Shown: positions 44,479 to 57,626, counted from the first letter of the stretch. The stretch: DNA of 64,000 bases from Tamarix chinensis (GCA_030549775.1 CM060181.1:36891063-36955062); one strand, 5' to 3'. Program-made: numbers and translations. Notes: a model not told the origin generated them from the letters alone.

Positions 44479-46219
44479 TGTAATACCCTATCTTTTTAAA
44501 ATGTGTTGAATGAGAAATTATGCCATTTATTTGTGTTTGATTTTTATTTGGAGCTATGATTTGGTTTGAGGTAAATTTGAATTTGAATTGATGTTGAAAA
44601 ACTAAATTAAGAAAGTTTTCATGCTAACCGTTCGATTGGTTTTGTAAACTGTTCGATTGGTTCCACAAACCATTTGATTAGTTTTTTGTTTCATCAAAAT
44701 GGTTTTTATTTAACCAAACTAATTCACTTGTTGAGGAACCAATTAACTAGTCTGTAGAGTAGTTAAATGGTAGGCCAAACTAATCGATTGGTGTTTTGAG
44801 CTAACTATTATTTTGAAACATAATTTTTTGGGAATTTTTCTTATATAAAATGGAATCTTGACAACACATTCTAAATCGTTCCTAAATGATTCTTAGCCTT
44901 TCTCTTGATGCATTTGGACCGAAATACTACCTCAGATTGATCTAAGGAAATGATTGGGATAATTGAAGGGGGAGATTACCTCAGCTTTATCTTCTTCCAT
45001 AACTCTCCTCTACACATTTCACGGATCATTGCTTTGATTTCGTACTCAATTTTGCTTAGTTAGCAGATTCCTTCCATGTTGACCTTCCATTTCTCCTCTT
45101 GTGTATTGCATTTCTAGATCAATCAACCTGTACTCCTTTAGAATCATCATTTGAGCTCAAGAGGATAGGTTAGCATATCTTGGATAAAATCTATCAGCTC
45201 AACACAAATTTGAATAGCGAGAATTAGGGATTTTGATATATTCTTAATCTGACTTGTGATTTGTATCAATATGTTAGCTATAAATAACCCTAATTGCCTC
45301 TTTTATCCACCAAAATACTCTAACTCTCTGGCATTCACCTTCTCCCTCCTCCCTTTTCCAATCGAATTATTTTACTCATCTAATCATTTCTCTAGCTTCC
45401 TCTTGTTTTAAATTATTAAGCAAGAAAGAGTTAGATTAGGGAAAAAGGTTGAATGGTTAATCTAAAATATCCTTTTTTTTCTTTTAGGTGTTTAGATTTG
45501 AAAAAATTATTCACAGATTTCTAAGTTAAACTTAGTACTTTTAAGGTTTTAAAAGTTGAAGATATCACAGGTTGGGTTCTCTTATTTGAGGAAGTTTTAT
45601 CTACATCAAGTAAGTCATTCTTACATTTGAAATATGTTATGATTAAGCTTGCATGAGATGGAAATGTTAAAGTTTGATACATATGTGGGTATGCGTATAT
45701 AGCTTTACAGAAATGATATTGAATTATTAGACTATGCTTTTTGAGATAAAAGCATGAATCTTGAAGAACGATTAGGTTGTGATGATCAATGGATAAATAT
45801 GTAATTGTTGTAATCTAGGAATGTGTTATGTAGTGTTAGAACATATTTCAATGTGGTATGATAAAGAATTATAAGCATGATCTATATGAAAATGATTTTT
45901 TGGTATTGTTGGAGGGCAGACTAGTCGATAGGTTACGTCAAACAGATCGATTGATTCCTAGAACAATCAAGTGGTTGACCTAACACATCGATTGGTAGGC
46001 CTAAAGAGTCCTTGGTCTTACTCTCTACTTAAACCCATTGACTATTTGAGAAAAACCGATCGACTGGTTTATGAATGGTTGACTAGATTTCCAAAACTCA
46101 TTGACCGGTTTAAGGGAAGTCTAATATGGTTGAGCCAAACCAGTTGACTAGTTGGGCTAAACTAATCGACTGGGTAGTGAAATTAATCGACTAGTTTAGC
46201 TAAACCAATTGACTAGTTC
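44479..46219 (+). repeat. 3' LTR of element P, first part
   Basis: Begins TGTAATACCCTA at 44479, after a worn polypurine region (CGAGGAAGCAACCTCTTTAA then GTAGTGT). It is cut at 46219 by insertion of M2 and resumes at 61157. Rich in degenerate GATTGGTT/AACTAGTT words (44630-44800, 45920-46210). Joined, the LTR is about 3.48 kb. Confidence 0.85.
46215..46219. repeat. Target-site duplication of element M2, left copy
   Basis: AGTTC before TGTAACACCC; the right copy at 61157-61161 is GGTTC. Four of five match. The site is in P's 3' LTR. Confidence 0.7.
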
Positions 46220-48027
46220 TGTAACACCCTAAATTTTTTAATCCAAATTTTCATTTTTAAGATAATGAGGAGGCATTTCAAAAATAAGACCGGAGAATGT
46301 TACTACCACATCAACCATGAGAGAGGTGTGATCATTACCTAACCTATGCTTGATGTAAGGAAAAATGGATCAAGGAATAAAAGAATGCATGATCATAAGA
46401 ATAATGTGACAACACAAGATGAATAAGATTCAAATAATATCACAAATAGGATGAACTTGATAGTTTACAAAATCAAATATAGGAATTTAAGCCAAAAGTT
46501 TAAATAACCAAAAAAAAAACATCCCAACGTAGTAAGAAAAATACTAACTGGATATTCTAACTCTTAGGCACAATCATAAAACACAAACCCCAATCAACAA
46601 CCCACTATTGCCCGATGTCATTAGCCTTAGCATACTCTAATTGAGAGTCATAATCATACAAATCTTCCTCTACTCCCTGGAATAGAAGTCGAATAATCAT
46701 AGTGATCACACAAGTGCATTATCAGAAAAGTGAAGTACTGATAAGTATACTACCTAAAATATGGAAGGCTCATGCAACACAGTAAAGCCATATAACAACA
46801 TGGTGATATTATAATGATAAAACTCAAGGAAAACGTAGCATTCTTGCATGGAAATCATGGGAGTATAAAAATATAATAATACATGTAATTCATAAAATGT
46901 AAACCATATTAGAACTTGCCCTTTAGTTACCACACAAGTTCCAGTTAGTAAGATTGTTCATTTGACCATACCTAGTTCTCCACCATGAACAAAAGTCATG
47001 GTAACAAAAAATAATCACAATGGGATACCACACCCATCAAACAGGGTGAGGATACATCATAGGGGCTTTCTTTGGGATTCCACACCCACAACACATTGAG
47101 TGCAACTACCACAAATTATGACATCACATCCACCAGATGTGGTTGAAGTACACCAAAGGGGATTGTACTAGGATATCTCACCCACCACACCTTGATGGTC
47201 TCCATCGTGAGGGATACAAAGTTAGGATACCACACCTGTCTAAGTAATGGATAATACAAAGTGCCAAAGGAATTATATTGGAATACCTCACACACCCATA
47301 TTAGACACTGATATTATGCCGACTTGCCACAACATAATCATATACCTCAAAGATATGCACATACCCCCTACCGACCGTAGCCTAATAGAGAACGAAATAG
47401 GTATTGAGTGAAAAAATATAATCAGGGGTGACCCACCTACTAACTCTCAACAACTACCCTAAGAGCCAGAGAAAAAGGCTCGCATGAAATCTTCAACCAT
47501 TAATTTATATATAAGCGATATCGCAAATCACAACAAAGTCCACACATAACTAAATTGTGTGTTTCCAAATGATAATACCAAACAAAATTAAAATCTATTA
47601 TTTAACCAATTGAGTGTTTCTAAGTAATAACATCAAACACATCACAAGGTATTGAAACCACCATTTGGGTGTTTAAAGATGACACCACATTCATTACATG
47701 ACTTAAAATCCACCAATTGGGTATTTAGAGATAACACCAAACTTAACCAAAAATAAAGTCTCAAATACCATCATAGTCGTTTATATTAATTTAGGTCAAT
47801 CATAGTTGAAATTATAATTAAAATGTTGTAAATACATGGAAGTATCAATACAAAAAGTCTAAGAGAAACATAATAATTTAAAAAAAAACTTGGTGATTTC
47901 CTGCCAAACTAATCTATATCTCCTTTCAAACCAATTGACTGATTTGGTCATACCAGACCTGGACTGAAACAAAGCAAGATCACTATTTGACTAGTTGGCC
48001 TCACTGATCAACTATTTATGTGAATCA

Positions 48028-48032
48028 GTTGA
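48028..48032. repeat. Target-site duplication of solo LTR S, left copy
   Basis: GTTGA, repeated exactly at 50978-50982 on the other side of the LTR. Confidence 0.9.
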
Positions 48033-48699
48033 TGTAACACCCCCAAAATTCACTACTGAAAAATTTCGTTAATTAAAAGGAAATTAGCGGAAGCAAATTA
48101 ATAAAACGTGAACTTTGGGAGTATTACCGCTACACTTAGTACCAGACCGGTTCACTCATACCGTTCTAGTACCAAGTGCTAAGGCTAAGAACGATGAAAA
48201 ATAATTTGAAAGAAATTCAACATACATGAATCAGAGTAGCACATCAAATAGTTTACAAGAATAACATCTACCAATGATGGTTACTTAAACAACATTAGCA
48301 TTAAAACCAGGAGTTTAAAAGAGAAAGAGGAAACCCTAACGATACCGGATAACTCCTTACTTTATTTCCCGTAGCCCACTTGAGTAGCACTTGAAAAGAC
48401 CTACAAGGGCACTGCCCATTGAATAGGTAGGGGCCCCACAGAGGGAATCCCTTCAGTACTACAGTACTGAGTAACCCTTTAATACCACACTTAAAGACAG
48501 GTCCACAATGTAACACATAATGCAAGCTATGTACAAATGTAATAAGAGGTGCATACATAACAATCACATATATAACAAGTTATAAGTCACCATCGATACC
48601 TCTGGGCCTTAAGCCATGTCATAGTGTAAAACCAATACATTTGGGCCTTAAGCCATTATTCCGTCATCATTCAATCAGTCTCATATTTTATATCCATGT

Positions 48700-49090
48700 G
48701 AGTGCGAGAACCCCACTATTATAGCCGGTGGACCGGAAAGTATATACTCAGGGTAGAATGCTCCTGACCACTATTATTTGTCGGTGGACCTGTCTCTAGG
48801 GCAAGACACTCCTGGCCACTATTATTTGCCGGTGGACCGGTCTGGCCCCGACTCACATGGTGTTCCACTATAAGTGATTAGTATTTTCCATAACTTTATT
48901 CACATACATAAATGGTTTTATTGAGCTCGGGACCCCCACTATTTTAGCCGGTGGACCGGAAATATATATGTAATCATCATCCAGGGCACAACGCTCCTGG
49001 GCCACTATTATATCCGGTGGACCGATACTCAATATCACTTGCCAAGGCAACACGCTCCTGGGCCACTGTTGTAACTGGTGGATCGGTACT
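48700..49090 (-). repeat. CACTATT..CCGGTGGACCGG repeats in solo LTR S
   Basis: Six or so units on the plus strand: (C)CACTATTAT, a 4-6 base spacer, GGTGGACCGG or close variants, separated by segments with ACGCTCCTGG (at about 48713, 48769, 48816, 48929, 49002, 49062). This is the reverse-orientation counterpart of the N module. Confidence 0.85.
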
Positions 49091-49739
49091 CAACATCATA
49101 AGTCATCTGGGCCCAGCTCATTAATATTTCACTTTCGTAATTAGTATCTTTCCTTTCCTTAATCAACACAACAATCATATTTATTTGCCTCGGACGGGAG
49201 ATCAATAACCCAGGACACAAAGGTACACCGGTTCACCGGTGCATATAAGCTACTCGGTACCCTTCAACCATGAACCCAAGGACGCAAAGGTACCCTGGTC
49301 CTACTGGTGCATAAAGCTATTCAGTACCCTACCGACAAGGACACCTAATCCATAAGTATGCATACCCCCTAACTAGGTCCGTAGAGCTAGAAATAGTAAG
49401 ATATAGGGCCTAGATGGGGCACAAAGGCACACCAGCAAATACCAGAATAATCGTGGACTAAACCACGTCCTTAGGGTAGCGACCCCTAAGGAGTCACCAT
49501 TCCCGATCTCGAGGTCTTTCACTTTAAGTAATAGTGTCTTAATTAAAGTGATCACAAAAGGCACAATAATCAGATACTTATTCACTTTCAATCATTCTGA
49601 TATCATTAATCGTTTCTTATTCAGATGATTATCCAGGATATCACAGAGAAAACCGTTAAGGCCATACTAATTATCAAATACTCTTACTTGGCTAATCAAT
49701 ATTATTTAAATCATTTTATGAAATTCCATAGTCACAACG

Positions 49740-50830
49740 ACATGTTAGATACAAATTACTTATTTACCCCTTACATATATAATTGCTAGGTCATCCCTTC
49801 CTTACTTGATAAATTACCATATTACCCTTAAGGTTGCATAATTACCAAATTACCCCTTCCTCGGTTTATGTTACTAAGTTATCTCCTACGTTTTTTAGAT
49901 CACCATTCATCCTTCATAATTATTAACCTTAACATATTTCCCTTTTTGGTTGGTTAAATTACCAAATTTCCCTTTTCCATTGTCATAATTACCATTCTAC
50001 CCTTCTCAAGTATTATAATTAACATTTTACCCCTTTCGGTTATCATAAATCCCAAATTATCCTTCTTCATAATTTTAATTATTAATTCACCCTCCTTCAT
50101 AATTATAATTACCAATTTACCATTCTCCATATTTAATATTACCATAATGCCATTTAATTTGTTAATTTACCAAATTACCCTTCTCTAGTATCATAATTAT
50201 CCATTTGCCCTTCTCTAATCATAATTTAATTACCAAATTATATTTCGTCGTTATCATAATTACCAAGTTACCCCTTACTCCCAAGTTTACCATAACGTCC
50301 TTTTATTTACAAAATTACTCTTCTACCCCTTACTTCCAAATTACCATATTATCCTTTTATTTACAAAGTTACCACCATACCCTTTCGCTTATAAATTACC
50401 ATAACACTCCTTTTACTTTACAAATTACTATTTTACCCTTTTACATCCAAAATCACCATTTTTATCTTTCCTTACAAAATTACCATTGTGCCTTTCTTTT
50501 CCAAAATTACCATATTACCCCTTTACTCCCGAAATTACTATAATACCCCCAATTTATAAAATTACCATTTCGCCATTCACTATAAAATTACCATATTACC
50601 ATTTACTTATGAAATTACTATTTTGCCCCTCTACTTCTAAAATTACCATAATGCCCCTTTACTTGAAAAATTACCATAATGCCCTCCTTCATCCAAAATT
50701 ACTATTTTACCCCTACTTCCAAAATTACCATTTTTACCACTTACTTATAAAATTACCATATTGCCCTTTGACTCCAAATTTACCGCTTTACCCTTTTCTC
50801 CAAAAATTACCATATTATTCTTGGATAAGA
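49740..50830. repeat. Degenerate AAATTACCATATTACCC array in solo LTR S
   Basis: About 1.1 kb of consecutive units of roughly 22-30 bases, each with ATTACCA or TTACC and a pyrimidine-rich spacer (ACCCCTTTACTTCC-type). Units are diverged but in register over long stretches. The periodic open frames here follow from the array. Confidence 0.85.
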
Positions 50831-52737
50831 GTATTTAATAAATTAAATACTCTTATCCAAATTTACATACTCTAAAATCCATAAAATAATTAAAATAAAT
50901 AATTTTGAAAGCAAATTTTATTTCAAATAAAGGTTATTTATTAAAATATAGGTTTTCGAAATTTTTGGGGGATTACAGTTGATTGGTTTTGCTTAACTAG
51001 CCGATAGGTTTAAGAAGATACCAACCCATTTTATCCTATAACCGATAAACTGGTCATAGTAACTAGTAGATTGGTTTTGTCCAACTGATCAATGAGTCTA
51101 AGTAAAGACAATTCCACTTTGATCTGCAGGGAAGCGAGTCAATGGGTTGGCTAACCGATCTACTGTTTATCGAAACCAGTCGACTGGTTTGCCAAATCAA
51201 TCTACTAATCTTACAACCAACAAATCCAAAACTCCAAACCATTTGGCTGCTTACAAAATCAGTCAATGGGTTTGAGGAACCCATCAACTAATCTAGGTAA
51301 AACACTAGCCAAACTTGTAAAACACACACCAAATTTTACCACACTTTACCATATTAATCCTAGCATGCTTCTATATCTAAAAACACATAAAAAAGCATGT
51401 TGCACAATAGAATCACATGGATTCATGATAATATACATAATTAAACAAATCATACTCAAACAAACCACTTTCATGCTTGAAATCATAGAATTCCAACAAC
51501 ACTAACTTGGGGAGAATTATATTACACACTCATAACATGGAATATAATTAGATTGTATTCAAATAATCACCAACACATGGAGCATCAATATACCACTAAA
51601 ACCTAATTATGTTAAAGATAAGAATACCTTACCTTGAAATAATTCTTCTAGCATAAAACTCCTACTTGATAGCCTGTCTAGCAAAACTTTGATTCCTAAG
51701 AGAATAAAAGTAAAAAAAATTAAAATCCTCTTTCCAAACTTCATTAAAACCAAGAAAATCTAAAGATGAAGAGTGACAAAAAACACCACCTTTCATTCTA
51801 AAATAAGGAGTCAAAAGGGAGAGCTAAAATTTCCAACTTTTCTCAACCTTAATTCTTCCTTGATTAAGGAAAGCAAGAGAGAACTAAAAACAAGATTAGA
51901 AGAAGAGAAAGGAATAGAATTCTTGCAAGATCAAAGAAGGAAGATAGAAAGAACCTTTGTTTTTCTCAGCAGAAGGAAGAAGAGGGAAAAATGGAAAGGT
52001 GTTCAATACATAGGGAAAATTTCCACAAGGAGAAGGGAGAAGATAGCAAGAACACAAGTAAGGAATGATAATGGATAAGCAAATGAGAAGTATAGAAGCA
52101 TGGCTAGTCAACATTCTCAAAAATAAGGGAGATGAGTCTGGTGAGGTTGAGTGTGGATAAGCCAATAAGTGAGGGTTGAATTGATGGAGTAATGAGGGAT
52201 TGAGTGCAGTCAGAGTTGGGCATGGTAGCGAGTTAGCAAGTACAGGATGGGAACACAAAGTCAAGGATGCAACCCTGTCTATTAAAAGAGACTAGGAGAG
52301 GTGAAGGAGAAGAAAAAGGGTAAGTTTTCCTCCAAAAGTTACTTTTAGGAAAAAATTTGCTAATTAAAATTATGTAATTATATAATTATTGTGAAAATAT
52401 TATCAAAGCACTAAAACATGCTTATGAGCATAACTATACTAAAATCACAAGTTTTCATAATCATTAGAGCAAAATTTAAAAAAAAATCAGAAATAGATCT
52501 AAAATTGTTGGTAAACTAGTTTATCGGTATGGACAAACCTGTCAACTAGTTTATCAAGGTCAAGAATATAAATTTTCCCAACGTACTAGTCTATCGATTA
52601 TATAAACCAGTCAATCTATACACCTGAAATTCATATTTTTATTAGAATTTCAAGCCCATTTAAAAACCAAAATTCATTTATTTTATATCATTATAATTCT
52701 AAATACAATTTGAAGGATTTTAGGATGGAGTATTACA

Positions 52738-52914
52738 ACACTACCCTCTTAAAAGAGACTTTGTCCCCGAAGTTCACAAAAGAAATATATTGCTGTAAGC
52801 TCAAAACATAAGTAAACATTAACCTATCAAACGATTACAATAACTAAGGGTCAATATATAAGAAGATGATACTACTCCCTTAAAAGTGGCAGAGTTACCC
52901 ATCTAAAGCACCTA
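52738..52914 (-). other. 3' end of M2 internal region, polypurine relic
   Basis: Minus-strand CTTCGGGGACAAAGTC is followed by TCTTTTAAGAGGGTAGTGT and then the LTR start TGTAATACTCC. This matches the arrangement in element N (CTTCGGGGGCGAAGTC, AAGGGGGTAGTGA) and marks the plus-strand priming region. Confidence 0.78.
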
Positions 52915-53120
52915 AGCAAACAACTTCAGATACTTCGTCTTAATTTCCTCCTCGGAATCCCATTTGGTTTCCTCTACCCCATAGCGTGACCATAAGACCT
53001 TCACAAGTGGAACAATCTTCAAACACGTCTCCTAAGTCTTGGAATCAAGGATCCTCAATGGATACTCCTTGTACACTAAGGTCTCGTCAAGCTCAATCAT
53101 CTCTAACGAAATGATGTGCA
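52915..53120 (-). pseudogene. Element M2: chromodomain
   Basis: Minus-strand translation: MIELDETLVYKEYPLRILDSK, a stop, CLKIVPLVKVLWSRYG, then EETKWDSEEEIKTKYLKL. This is the C-terminal chromodomain of Tekay/Del-type integrases, clearer than that of P. One stop is visible. Confidence 0.82.
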
Positions 53121-54140
53121 AAGAATCCCACATGTACCTCTTCAACTAAGAGACGGAGAAAACGTTATGCACTCACTAAAGCTCCAATGGTAAAGCGAGA
53201 TGGTAAGAAACCTCTCCAACTTATTCCAAAACCTCATAATACTCCATGAACCTCAAGCTAAGTTTTCCCTTACATCAAAAACGCATAACTCCCTTAGTTA
53301 GTGAAACCCTTAAAAGGACTCTAACACCTTCCTCAAGCTCATTTTCTCTCCTCCATAGATCTGCATAACTCTAATACCTATTCTAGGATGCCTTCATTCG
53401 GTCTCGAATCATCCTGATCTGCATGGCAGTGTCCTCTACCATCTCTATTGCCAATAAAATAGTCTCATAAGAGTCACTCCAACACATATTATTATGACAT
53501 TTCCATCCATAAAGTGCCTCGAAAGGTGCCATCCTTATGCTTGCATGATGACTGTTATTGTAGAAGAATTCTACCAAATCCAAGCAATCCTCTCAACTAC
53601 TTTGAAACTCAAGAACCTAAGCATGAAGCATATCCCTCAAGGTCTAAATAGCATGCTCAGTCTGCCCATTTGTAGCTGGATGGAAAGTTGTGCTCATCTT
53701 CAAATGTGTTCCAAAAGAAGCTTGCAACTTCTACCAGAAGTGCGACAAAAATTTAGAATGTTGGTCCGACACAATATCCTTAGGCACCCCATAATACCAA
53801 ACCACATGCTTTTTGTATGTATTAGTCATCTCCTTTATACTCCAACTTAAATTCATCGGTATGAATATAGCTAACTTTCTCAACCAATCAACCACAACCC
53901 AGATCAAATCCAAACCACCATTGGTCTTAGGTAATCCAACTACTAAGTCCATCGACACACTATCCCATTCCCACTTAGGGACCTTCAATGGCTAAACTAA
54001 ACTCTCCGGACACTTGTGTTCCACCTTAACCTTCCAACACGTTAAGCACTAGGCCACAAAGTCTACAACCTTTCACTATATACGGGGCCATAAATAGATC
54101 TACCTCAAATCCTTACATATATTATCCCCTCAAGGTTGGA
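53121..54140 (-). pseudogene. Element M2: integrase
   Basis: In minus-strand order: the zinc-binding region near 54060-54000; the core KVPKWEWDSVSMDLVVGLP (53985-53930) with ..DLIWVVVDWLRKLAIFIPM and the first catalytic aspartate region; YGVPKDIVSDQ.SKFLSHFW with the second catalytic aspartate area; then DLVEFFYNNSHHASIRMAPFEALYG (53580-53506) and worn GPY/F sequence to about 53150. Frame changes separate the pieces. Confidence 0.85.
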
Positions 54141-54860
54141 TGGAATAAGGTGCAATATGGCCCCCTATAGGATCCTCTTTTTAAGCACTCCATAGCTCTA
54201 TTGAATGCAGCACCATCCTTGGAAATGAAGGCTACCATCCTCAAAAATATCAAAACCTACTACTCTACCCTCAAATATTGCCTTTTTAATCTGCTTAAGC
54301 TTGACATCTCCAGGTTGACAAGCTTATACCTCATTAAATATAGTTAGGTTTATCGAGAGTGCGCTCATCCTCGTCTTAAAATCCTCGGGTCCAATGATCT
54401 CAATACTCAACTCCTAAAGATCTCACCAAATCCAATTCGACACTAACAATGAACCTAAGGTATGCGAAGTCTTCCTACTAAGAGCATCAACTACGACGTT
54501 GGCCTTAACCTCATGGTAGGTCAGCTCTAAATTGTAGTCCTTGAAAAACTCCAGCCATCTCTTTTGTCTCAAGTTCAATTCTAGTTACATGAAGATGTAC
54601 TTGAGGTTCTTATAGTTCGTGTAGAAATTATACTATACCCTATACAGGTAATGTCTCTAGATCTTCAAGGTTAAAAACACCGTAACTAGATCTAGGTTAT
54701 ATGTAGGATAGTTCTACTCATGCTCCTTCAATTTTCGAGAAGCATAGGCCACTACCCTCCTATGCTACATCAACACGCACCCTAAACCAAACTTGAATGC
54801 ATCACTCTAAACCTTATATACCTCCGTACCTGTCAGTAAGGTAAGCACTAGAGCTGAAGT
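54141..54860 (-). pseudogene. Element M2: RNase H and linker
   Basis: Minus-strand frames give relics of VLRQHEKNYPTHD-type text near 54730-54640, DYNLELTYHEVKANVVVDAL near 54540-54490 and preserved acidic residues near 54800. Many substitutions. Identified mainly from its place between RT and integrase and from the conserved HxGKANxVADALS block. Confidence 0.75.
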
Positions 54861-55800
54861 CAACTTCCTCTTAAGCTCCTCAAAAGCCTCTATGCACTGA
54901 TCATCCCAAACAAAGAGTGTCATCTTATTCAACAAGGTAATCAAAGGATAAGCGATCCTAGAAATGTCCTTGACAAACCATTTATAGTAGCCTACTAAAC
55001 CTAGAAAACTATGAACTTCCCTAAAGTTCGTTAGTGCAGTCCTCTCTAACACGGGTCGAATCTTAGAAGGATCCATCAACACACCTTCCCTTGAAATGAA
55101 ATTACAAAAGGAAGCTACCTCGTCCAACCAAAACTCACACTTTGAGAGCTGGGTGTACAATTGATGAGTCCTTAACAACTCCAAAGCCTGTCGGACATGC
55201 TACTCGTGCTCCTCATGAGTCCACAAGTAAATCAAAATATCGTTAATGAATACCATAATGAACCGATCAAGATGCTATTGGAAGATACGATATAGGAAAG
55301 CCATGAACACTTTTGGTGCAGTTTTTATTCCAAACTCATAATGGTTATACCTTGATTTGAAAGTTGTCTTTAGTATGTCCTTTTTAGCAATCCTCAGTTG
55401 ATGATATCTTAATCTAAGATCTATCTTTGAAAACACTATAGCCCATGCAACTGATCAAAGAGATCATCGATCCATGATAAAGGATAATGGTTCTTCACCC
55501 TAACCTAATTCAACCTACAATAATTTATGCAAAGCCTCAACCCATCATCCTTCTTCCTCACAAAAAGGGCCGGTGCTCCTTAATGTGATACAACTGGTCG
55601 AATGTACCCCTTATCCACCAACTCCTTCAATTGAGTACACAACTCTTCCATCTTAGTTGGCATCAGGCAATAAGGCACCTTCCACATATACTCTATCCCT
55701 TGTAGAAGGTCTATCATGAAGTCTTTCTTGTGCACTAGCAAAATCCACAGGATCTCATGGAGAAACACATTTGGGAACTCCCATACCATTGGAATCTACT
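54861..55800 (-). pseudogene. Element M2: reverse transcriptase
   Basis: The linker VWEFPNVFLHEI starts near 55789. Then PTKMEELCTQLKELVDKGYIRP, a CAPALFVRKKD-like block with a frame change, the palm region with FMVFINDILIY-type text near 55255-55215 (the YxDD box reads INDI), then SKCEFWLDEVASFCNFISREG and FLGLVGYYKWFVKDISRI (54985-54932), ending in the connection to RNase H. The start and end pieces are open for 60-125 codons, the middle is broken. Confidence 0.87.
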
Positions 55801-55940
55801 CAACTGATGGCTCATTGGCATCAAAATCCTAAACACTACACAAGAAGAGTGGGTACCCCTTTTGCACTAGCATACTAAGCACCACCGCGGACACTATCTT
55901 CACTATGGGCTTAGGCTTGCATCTTCGGTACCCTAGCACC

Positions 55941-56270
55941 CTAAGGTCCCTTAAGAAACACATGATCCTGTGTGCAATCTTTTAACTCCTTATATCTCGT
56001 GATCATATCCATCCTAAGGATAATGTTGAAGTCCCAAAGCTCGAGCTCTATAAGGTCTATCAGAAGCTTGATCCCACTAATAACTAAGGTCACATCTCTA
56101 TACAGCCTAGAAAATGGAAGTATATCCCTAGATGGGAGCACAACATAAGTCTCTAACATATTAGAAGGAACTATAGTTGTCCTAGATATGAAAGTAGTAG
56201 ACACAAAGGAATACAAGGCACCCAAGTCTAACAACACGAAAGCCAGAAGGAAAAAAACCATGAACATACC
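55941..56270 (-). pseudogene. Element M2: protease
   Basis: A 108-codon open frame carries the retropepsin-like domain: VLLDLGALYSFVSTTF, then YVVLPSRDIL, LLIDLIELELWDFNIIL.MDM. The catalytic DSG/DTG is DLG, as in M1, and the usual ILGMDWL reads ILRMDMI. The active-site change alone would inactivate it. Confidence 0.85.
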
Positions 56271-57600
56271 TATGGTAACATCAACCTTCTAGTCAACCTT
56301 TAACTGGATCATCACATTCAAGTGAATACCTAGAGGTGGTCTTGCACCACTACCTAAGCTTGGCCTTTGTTGAAAAGTGTGAGGCCTCTGCATCCTCTAC
56401 TACAAAGTAGTCCTGCTAGCCCCACTATCAGTCAATTAAGCTCTAGGAACTGGCAGTGTCTGTGTCACCGTGCCCTGTGAGTGTACCTTCCCTTTAGATC
56501 ACTACCCCCAATGGAGCCACACTCAAATCAAAAATGAACCAACCAGCCACAACCATGGCCTTGAACCAACTGCCTAGCATAATCCTTCCCTTAGTGGTTC
56601 TTACCACACTACTAATAGATGAAACACCTCACACCCAACTGACTCAACTGTCCTCCAAAGTGGGGTACCACTCCTGATTGATGACTTCCTAAGGTCTGGA
56701 ACCTCTTCTCTCCCTCGTGGTGCTTACCACCCTCAAACCTCCACTTAGTGCCTACCTAGGCACTATATGCTTGATAAATCATTGATGCATCCAAGGTAAA
56801 GTCATATAGAGCCTACAGGTCCTATGTATGAGTCACCACCAGCATCTCCTAGAGCCTCAAACATGACCCTAGCTAGAAATGATGTCCCTTCATCCCCCCA
56901 TCAATGTCAATTTCTAAAGCAAAGAAGACCAAGTCCAAATAATGGTTGTAGTAATCCTCCACTAAAGACATCCTCTGACGTAACGCCATAAACTCGTCAT
57001 ACTTCGCCATCCTTAGGCAAGTAGGATAGAACCAAGCCCTAAGTATCTCGGTGAAGGTCTCCTACTAATTTGTAGTGGATCCCCTTAGCTACTGACCTCT
57101 CCCTCACTCATCATCATGACAATGCAGATGGAATAGCCCAATATCCACCTTCCTACTTTCTAGACAACCACGAGCCTCAAAGATCTTCTCAAAATCCCTC
57201 AACTGGGGCTCCAACAGTCTGGCAATGAAGATCAACCTATTGATGCCAATCCTCTAGCAGGGTAATGAAAAAGAAGGAGACATCAGTGGTTGTGGAACCT
57301 CCTCATGTTGAAATTGCCTCTCTATGAATGCCCCAACCGTCTCCATGAAATGTTCAAGATATTGACTCACATCCATAAAAACCCTAGGAGACGATGCTGC
57401 ATAATAGAGGAATCGAACACAAACTACACCATTAGTACACATGAAGGTAGCATATTATACATAAGGCCAGAAGTTAGTCCTATTCTATCCAATCAAAGCC
57501 AACTCCCAACCCAAACCATTGCTTGCTCGCAAACTAAACAGGATTCTGCTAGCTTGGATAAAATCGAAGAAATTCATTTTTGCAAAACAACTTCATGATT
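56271..57600 (-). pseudogene. Element M2: gag
   Basis: Minus-strand frames with many stops. The C-terminal part has remnants of zinc knuckles around 56640-56560; the middle has gag-core-like text around 57080-56900. The longest open frame in the region, on the plus strand at 57290, is fortuitous. Assigned by position between the primer-binding site and the protease. Confidence 0.65.
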
Positions 57601-57610
57601 TAAGACTATA

Positions 57611-57624
57611 GGCTTCAATACCAA
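57611..57624 (-). other. Primer-binding site relic of element M2
   Basis: Minus-strand ATTGGTATTGAAGC next to the LTR, a diverged TTGGTATCAGAGC. It fixes the minus orientation and the inner border of the 5' LTR. Confidence 0.8.
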
Positions 57625-57626
57625 TT

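Larger units (their letters stand above)
48033..50977 (-). mobile_element. Solo LTR S
   Basis: 2945 bp from TGTAACACCCCC to GGGGGATTACA, flanked by a perfect GTTGA duplication and with no internal coding region. It was therefore left by recombination between two LTRs. Minus orientation: the reverse complement of 48120-48200 matches the terminal part of the N LTR (AGCACTTGGTAC, GGTCTGGTACTAAGTGT), so S and N belong to related families. It contains the CCACTATT..CCGGTGGA module at 48700-49085 and an ATTACC array at 49740-50830. Confidence 0.93.
46220..52737 (-). repeat. 3' LTR of element M2, containing solo LTR S
   Basis: Plus-strand reading TGTAACACCC (46220) to GGAGTATTACA (52737). Without the S insertion and its extra duplication it is about 3.57 kb, matching the right LTR. 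It includes a GTGGTATCC-type repeat block at 47030-47300, palindromic AACCAGT/ACTGGTT words near 47930-48030 and 50980-51260, and purine-rich leader text at 51800-52320. Confidence 0.88.

Noticed and set aside
50205..50875. Two open frames of 112 and 129 codons with periodic protein sequence
   Set aside because: The periodicity comes from the ATTACC array in solo LTR S. Unit lengths vary and no conserved domain is seen.
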